From a virus, in the IMG/VR virus record IMGVR_UViG_3300032308_000078, positions 1-23,524 of that record: DNA of 23,524 nucleotides. One strand, written 5' to 3'. Shown piece by piece: positions 19,824 to 23,524 of this stretch. The stretch's first letter is position 1; every line of letters starts with the position of its first letter. The position numbers and the translations under genes are program-made. Under the pieces are notes generated by a model that saw nothing but the letters and a program-made list of their open reading frames with translations, ran no database searches and had not been told where the DNA came from.

Positions 19824-20778
19824 TTTGGGACTCCAATTTAGTTAATTCCAGCGCATATTGCTCTGGAGAAAGTTTGAACTTTTTAGCCAAAGCTAATTGT
19901 GTCTGCGTCAGTCTAATCTTTTTTGGGGATGTAGAACGTGTAGCAGGCGCTACTACCGTTGATGGTTTTTTAACAGAGTCTTTGGTCTCTGAGTTATTAT
20001 CGCCAGCAAACTTCTCTGGGAATCTTTTACGCATTTCGGTATCTATAGCGTTCCAGTATTGATCAGAGCCAGTTGTGACTCCATCACGTTCTAGTCGTCT
20101 ATGAATACCCATTGCGAGGAAACTCATATCGTCATCAACACCATACCAGCTGTTTTTGTCCAACCAGGATTGGGTTTTTGAATCCAATCGTTGCGGTTGT
20201 TGTGACTGTTCTGGTATTTTTACCTCATTTTCAGCTGTTTGTAAAGCACTTTCATCATATTGAGGTCTATAAGACTCAACTTCATGAACTTTAAACTTAG
20301 CTTCTGTGAGTTTTTCTTGTGCATCTACAACTTTATCAGAATCACCAGAATCATATGCTTCTTTATAAGCGATTCTAGCAAGCTCTAATTGTCGTTCTGC
20401 ACCTTCTTTAGCGTTAGAAACATATACTTTTTCACCTTCTGTTAGACGGCCTCTAAGTTTTTTAGTTTCTTCTACTAATGATTGTGCTACACGAATTGCT
20501 TCTTGTTGCTCACGTAATGCTTGTTCTTTTTCTCTACGCTCATCATTAATGAGTTTTTTCATTTGAAGTAAACGTTGTTTAGCTTCTTTTGAATACTGTT
20601 CAAGATCATCATTTTCAATGTCTTTTACAATTGCTTCTGGTAGTGGTTGAGCGTTCTTTTGATCTTCTTCAGGACGATCATCCACTATTTCAATTTCAAT
20701 CTTTTCTTCTGCAGATGCTTCTACTTCTGGTGTTTCATTTTCCATTTCATCTGGAAATTTAAAATCATCATCAGCCAT
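19816..20778 (-). CDS. Scaffolding protein (acidic, coiled-coil)
   Basis: 320 residues. The N-terminus is strongly acidic (MADDDFKFPDEMENETPEVE, then an E/D-rich stretch to residue 60). Residues 60-170 form a long charged helix or coiled coil (EAKQRLLQMKKLINDERREK, REQQEAIRVAQSLVEETKKL). Residues about 200-245 hold SWLDKNSWYGVDDDMSFLA and helical segments. The C-terminus is basic and helical (KKIRLTQTQLALAKKFKLSP). This acidic, helical architecture and location ahead of the capsid gene are those of a scaffold: it drives procapsid assembly and leaves before or during packaging. The C-terminal basic helix is a likely capsid-binding site, as in P22. A strong AAGGAG is present. Confidence 0.8.
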   Translation of the reverse strand: MADDDFKFPDEMENETPEVEASAEEKIEIEIVDDRPEEDQKNAQPLPEAIVKDIENDDLEQYSKEAKQRLLQMKKLINDERREKEQALREQQEAIRVAQSLVEETKKLRGRLTEGEKVYVSNAKEGAERQLELARIAYKEAYDSGDSDKVVDAQEKLTEAKFKVHEVESYRPQYDESALQTAENEVKIPEQSQQPQRLDSKTQSWLDKNSWYGVDDDMSFLAMGIHRRLERDGVTTGSDQYWNAIDTEMRKRFPEKFAGDNNSETKDSVKKPSTVVAPATRSTSPKKIRLTQTQLALAKKFKLSPEQYALELTKLESQNG

Positions 20779-20789
20779 GTTAATTCTCC

Positions 20790-21200
20790 TTAAATACGAC
20801 TAATGCCACGAGGATCTTCTACGATACCTTCGACACTATCATCATTAATTATTCGGAATTCCCTGTTATGAATCTTCAAGCGTGTGCCTGAATTAGGGCG
20901 GGCTAATATGAAGTCACCAACTTTACACCAAGGACCTGTAGGAAATCTTTTTTCATCCTTGTAGCAATCTGGACCCATTTTAACTACAAAGAATACTGTA
21001 GATAAAACTTCTTCATTTCTCATAGTTTCAGAGGATTTAATTAATCCACTGTCAAACTTGTCATCTGCTTCTGGAATCGCACATAAGATACGATATCCTG
21101 ATACTTCTGGTAACTGCTTTGCTTTTTCCTCATCCGTTTGGGGAAGAGTTGTTGCTTGGTTTACATCATCGGGATTTGAGCCGATTAGTATTTCACTCAT
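20790..21200 (-). CDS. GroES/Cpn10-like co-chaperonin
   Basis: 136 residues. After a 30-residue polar leader, residues 34-130 follow the GroES pattern: VSGYRILCAIPEADDKFDSG with the mobile-loop-like segment DSGLIKSSETMRNEEVL, then VFFVVKMGPDCYKDEKRF, the WCKVGDFILARPNSG turn, and LKIHNREFRIINDDSVEGIV. GroES proteins cap GroEL chambers. A phage version (like T4 gp31) can modify the host chaperonin for capsid folding. The gene lies between portal and scaffold, exactly where a capsid-folding helper would be useful. No GroEL is seen. The mobile loop here reads SGLIKSS in place of the usual G-G-I-V-L, so binding to GroEL is plausible but unproven. Confidence 0.75.
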   Translation of the reverse strand: MSEILIGSNPDDVNQATTLPQTDEEKAKQLPEVSGYRILCAIPEADDKFDSGLIKSSETMRNEEVLSTVFFVVKMGPDCYKDEKRFPTGPWCKVGDFILARPNSGTRLKIHNREFRIINDDSVEGIVEDPRGISRI

Positions 21201-21381
21201 CTGAGTTCTCCATTTGTTTATTTAGGTCTTGAATGTATCTTCGTGTAGAAAGTAGACCTGATATCTTTCCGCATATATTTTGGTATTCAGAGTAGTCTTT
21301 GGCTACACCAGTACCTAAATGTTCTTCTAAATTTCTTACTTGTATATCTATTTCTCTTAATATTACTTCGTACTCATTCAT
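21193..21381 (-). CDS. 62-residue helical protein between portal and co-chaperonin
   Basis: 62 residues, acidic and probably all helical. It starts MNEYEVILREIDIQVRNLEE and ends with GKISGLLSTRRYIQDLNKQM and E-N-S-D-E. The ATG overlaps the portal stop (ATGA) and its own stop overlaps the next gene by 8 bases, so it is embedded in a coupled run. Similar small proteins with an I-x-G-L...R...I/V-x-D-L end are found behind portal genes in other aquatic phages, as I recall. No function is known. It could be an assembly factor for the portal ring. Confidence 0.7.
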   Translation of the reverse strand: MNEYEVILREIDIQVRNLEEHLGTGVAKDYSEYQNICGKISGLLSTRRYIQDLNKQMENSDE

Positions 21382-23524
21382 TTATTTTCCTTGTTTGAAG
21401 GTTGTTGGTTTTGTTTTCTTTGTTGATTCTCTTGCATAGCCATTTGAGCTTTTGATCTTCCAATATCTGAACCTAATCTAAAGCCTTCCATTTTTTCTTT
21501 TGAAGCAATGTTAGCTTTTTCTGCTTGAGCTTTAGCTGTTACTTGCATGCCAGCAATTTCTTTCTGTGCTGATATACGAGCTTTCTCTAATTCAAGTTGA
21601 TCAGCTTTTGCTGCCGCATCAATTTGCATTTTCTTCATCTTAATATCTACTTCTTGTGCTTTTAATTGAAGTTCTTTCAACTGCATTTGAACCACAGGGT
21701 CTTGCGCTGCTTGTTGTGCATTTTTAGCTGCAATTTCTGTTTGATTTTGATTGAGAAGTTGTTGTGCTGCTGGAACTGCCATACGAGCAATTTGAAGTTC
21801 TTGCTCAGGCGTTATTCTAGTATCTTCATCATCGCTATCAAGGTCGTTATATGGGATATTAATGCCCATAGTAAGCTCCATTTGACGTTTGTACTCCATA
21901 CCTACGTGCTCTGTAATATGAGCTTGTAGTGCTTGAGCAATCATAGGTGCTTGTGGGTTCTGACCAATCGTTTCTCTGATTTTTGGGTCGTTTAACATAG
22001 CCATATGTATTTGAATATGGGCTTGATGGTCCTGATACATGAAAGCTTTCATAGGTTTGCTCTTTAAAGCATTCATATTTTCAGTAATTGGATCTAATGG
22101 CTTCTCATCTTCAGGTAAAGGTACCAATTTTTCAGCATTTTTGATGCCTAATACTGACAACATCTGACGATGTAGGTATGGTAGGTTGTAAAGTTGAGGT
22201 GCTGTTTGTGATAATTGTAAAACTGCTTGGTATTGCACCACTTTTTGACTCATTGTGGCCGCATTTGGGTCAGAAACAGGGATAATATTGATCATCTCAT
22301 AGTCTTTTCTACGAGCTTTTCTGTTACCTGTCGCTGGTTCGTATGAATAATCAGCTGGAGCGTAGCTTGCAATGATCTTCTTGAGTAATTTAAACTCATT
22401 TTTCATCGAAAAGTGCATACGAGCTTGAATAGCTGACATCACTTTGAGCGTTCTCTCTAAGATTGCAAGCGTTGTGCCTACAGGAGAGTTAGCACTCATG
22501 TCTGAAACCTTTAAATCACCTGCAGCTGCAAATCTTCTACCCTCTTCAATGATCTGATTAAGTAGTTGAATGAGTGTTTGTGATGGTTCTTTGTAAGGTA
22601 ATGGCATGATATTGTCTTTCATCGTGCCAGAAGGTACATCTACATCTCTAAATTCGCCTGGAGCAATTGGTGTATCATCACCTTTAACTCTAAGGCCACG
22701 AGTTTTAAATCCACCTGGAAGGTTAGCTAGTGATCCAGCGTCTACTAACTGACGTAATATGGATGTACCAGATTTAGCGAAACCTCCGATCAAGTGAATC
22801 AAACCAAAAGCATAGAATCCAAAACCTGGAATGTATGCATAATGAACAAAGTGCTGACGTTTTTGGAAAGTCTCATCATCAGGTTCCCAGTTACGTCTTA
22901 CTGCTAATACTGTCATACTTCCGTATTCAATCGTTACGATATATGGAAGTTTTAAACCTGTCTTATTACCTTTTTCATCTTCATGTTCAAAGCCAGGAAG
23001 ATCTAAGTCAACTTGCATTTCAATTAGTTTATATCTTGAATCAGTTGTTGCACGGAAGCCTAGCTTCTCTGCAATCTTCTTCTCAACTTCATCTAATGTA
23101 TTTTGTGGTGCACCTAATTCAACATCACGATAGAAGCCATCAAGTTGAAGTCTTAGTAATTCATTTTCTGTTTTACGCATGACGTGAGATACACGCTCTG
23201 CAGTTTCAAGATTAGAAGCGCCATAAGGAACAACTAAATCTTCTGAAGGAACGTAGATAGATACTTGACGATCAAGACCTGGATCTACATAAACCTTTTT
23301 AAATCCGTTACCAGAAAGTGCGGTACCCCATAACATACGTTCATGTTCTGAGCGATACTCGGTCATCTTTTCTGTAAGCTCATAGTTCATGTCATCAACA
23401 ACACGTTCCATCGCTTCTTTTTTCTCTTGTGTTTCTTTTCCAATAATCTCGCCCTTAACAGGACCAGCTGCTGGGAAAGTATCCATGATTGTTTCTGATT
23501 GGAATTTAGTAACAGCTTCAGCTA
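21378..23524 (-). CDS. Portal protein, P22-like (5' end outside the window)
   Basis: At least 714 codons are visible. The frame stays open from 23522 to the first in-window ATG at 23486, and that upstream stretch reads AEAVTKFQSETI in continuity with the family pattern, so the true start lies beyond the right edge. Key segments are MDTFPAAGPVKGEIIGKE, DDMNYELTEKMTEYRSEHER, MLWGTALSGNGFKKVYVDPG, VSIYVPSEDLVVPYGASNLE and SHVMRKTENELLRLQLDGFY. The last 150 residues are a Gln/Lys/Ala-rich coiled coil, as in the C-terminal barrel of long portals. Portals form the dodecameric DNA channel at one capsid vertex and bind terminase and adaptors. The length fits P22 (about 725) better than siphovirus portals. 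Confidence 0.9.
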   Translation of the reverse strand, partial: AEAVTKFQSETIMDTFPAAGPVKGEIIGKETQEKKEAMERVVDDMNYELTEKMTEYRSEHERMLWGTALSGNGFKKVYVDPGLDRQVSIYVPSEDLVVPYGASNLETAERVSHVMRKTENELLRLQLDGFYRDVELGAPQNTLDEVEKKIAEKLGFRATTDSRYKLIEMQVDLDLPGFEHEDEKGNKTGLKLPYIVTIEYGSMTVLAVRRNWEPDDETFQKRQHFVHYAYIPGFGFYAFGLIHLIGGFAKSGTSILRQLVDAGSLANLPGGFKTRGLRVKGDDTPIAPGEFRDVDVPSGTMKDNIMPLPYKEPSQTLIQLLNQIIEEGRRFAAAGDLKVSDMSANSPVGTTLAILERTLKVMSAIQARMHFSMKNEFKLLKKIIASYAPADYSYEPATGNRKARRKDYEMINIIPVSDPNAATMSQKVVQYQAVLQLSQTAPQLYNLPYLHRQMLSVLGIKNAEKLVPLPEDEKPLDPITENMNALKSKPMKAFMYQDHQAHIQIHMAMLNDPKIRETIGQNPQAPMIAQALQAHITEHVGMEYKRQMELTMGINIPYNDLDSDDEDTRITPEQELQIARMAVPAAQQLLNQNQTEIAAKNAQQAAQDPVVQMQLKELQLKAQEVDIKMKKMQIDAAAKADQLELEKARISAQKEIAGMQVTAKAQAEKANIASKEKMEGFRLGSDIGRSKAQMAMQENQQRKQNQQPSNKENK

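Noticed and set aside
21378-23486. Complete portal starting at 23486
   Set aside because: The frame remains open and family-like upstream to the window edge, so this ATG is internal.

Overview
The window is a piece of a tailed double-stranded DNA phage genome. All supported genes lie on the minus strand, so transcription runs from high to low coordinates. Genes are packed end to end with ATGA, TAATG or 8-base overlaps, or short AAGGAG-bearing spacers. By eye the sequence is AT-rich. The gene order (portal, GroES-like protein, scaffold, capsid protein, adaptors, fibres) and the protein types resemble uncultured aquatic phages of heterotrophic bacteria. No host can be assigned from the sequence. 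There is no tape measure, sheath, baseplate or major tail-tube gene in the 23.5 kb, and a long P22-type portal is present, so a short-tailed (podovirus) particle is the most likely reading. No integrase, polymerase, terminase, lysin, tRNA or CRISPR array is visible.

Right part, 17.8-23.5 kb: head module. It holds the portal (5' end outside the window), a 62-residue helical protein, a GroES/Cpn10-like protein, an acidic coiled-coil scaffold, two head-associated proteins and a Mu gpT-like major capsid protein. A clear Rho-independent terminator closes it at 17758-17783.

Middle, 11.1-17.6 kb: head completion and adaptor module. It begins with a structured 189-base spacer and a probable decoration protein bounded downstream by a GC-rich hairpin. 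Next come an FCCH-like structural protein, an XhlA-like membrane protein (holin candidate), and a run of small lysine/glycine-rich basic proteins, several sharing a K-G-G motif. Two probable head-tail adaptors follow, each interrupted by a small beta-type module, with a zinc-ribbon protein between them. A 21-residue cationic amphipathic peptide could be encoded at 14995-15060.

Left part, 0-11.1 kb: a large adhesion module of about a dozen fibre or fibre-associated genes. They include a GGTG-repeat fibre, a LamG/SPRY-like protein with three C-terminal repeats, a fibre chaperone, a fibre with a carbohydrate-binding-like domain, two glycine-rich adhesin-like proteins with related C-termini, and a protein built of twelve 20-residue repeats. 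A free-standing endonuclease VII/HNH gene sits inside this module. Three genes under 60 residues (3785-3949, 3246-3419, 14995-15060) were found by reading the gaps.

The likely logic is: portal plus scaffold nucleate a capsid of gpT-like protein, possibly with GroES help; decoration and basic proteins finish the head; adaptors close the portal; the fibre array provides host recognition. Family names come from recognising sequence patterns, not from a database search.
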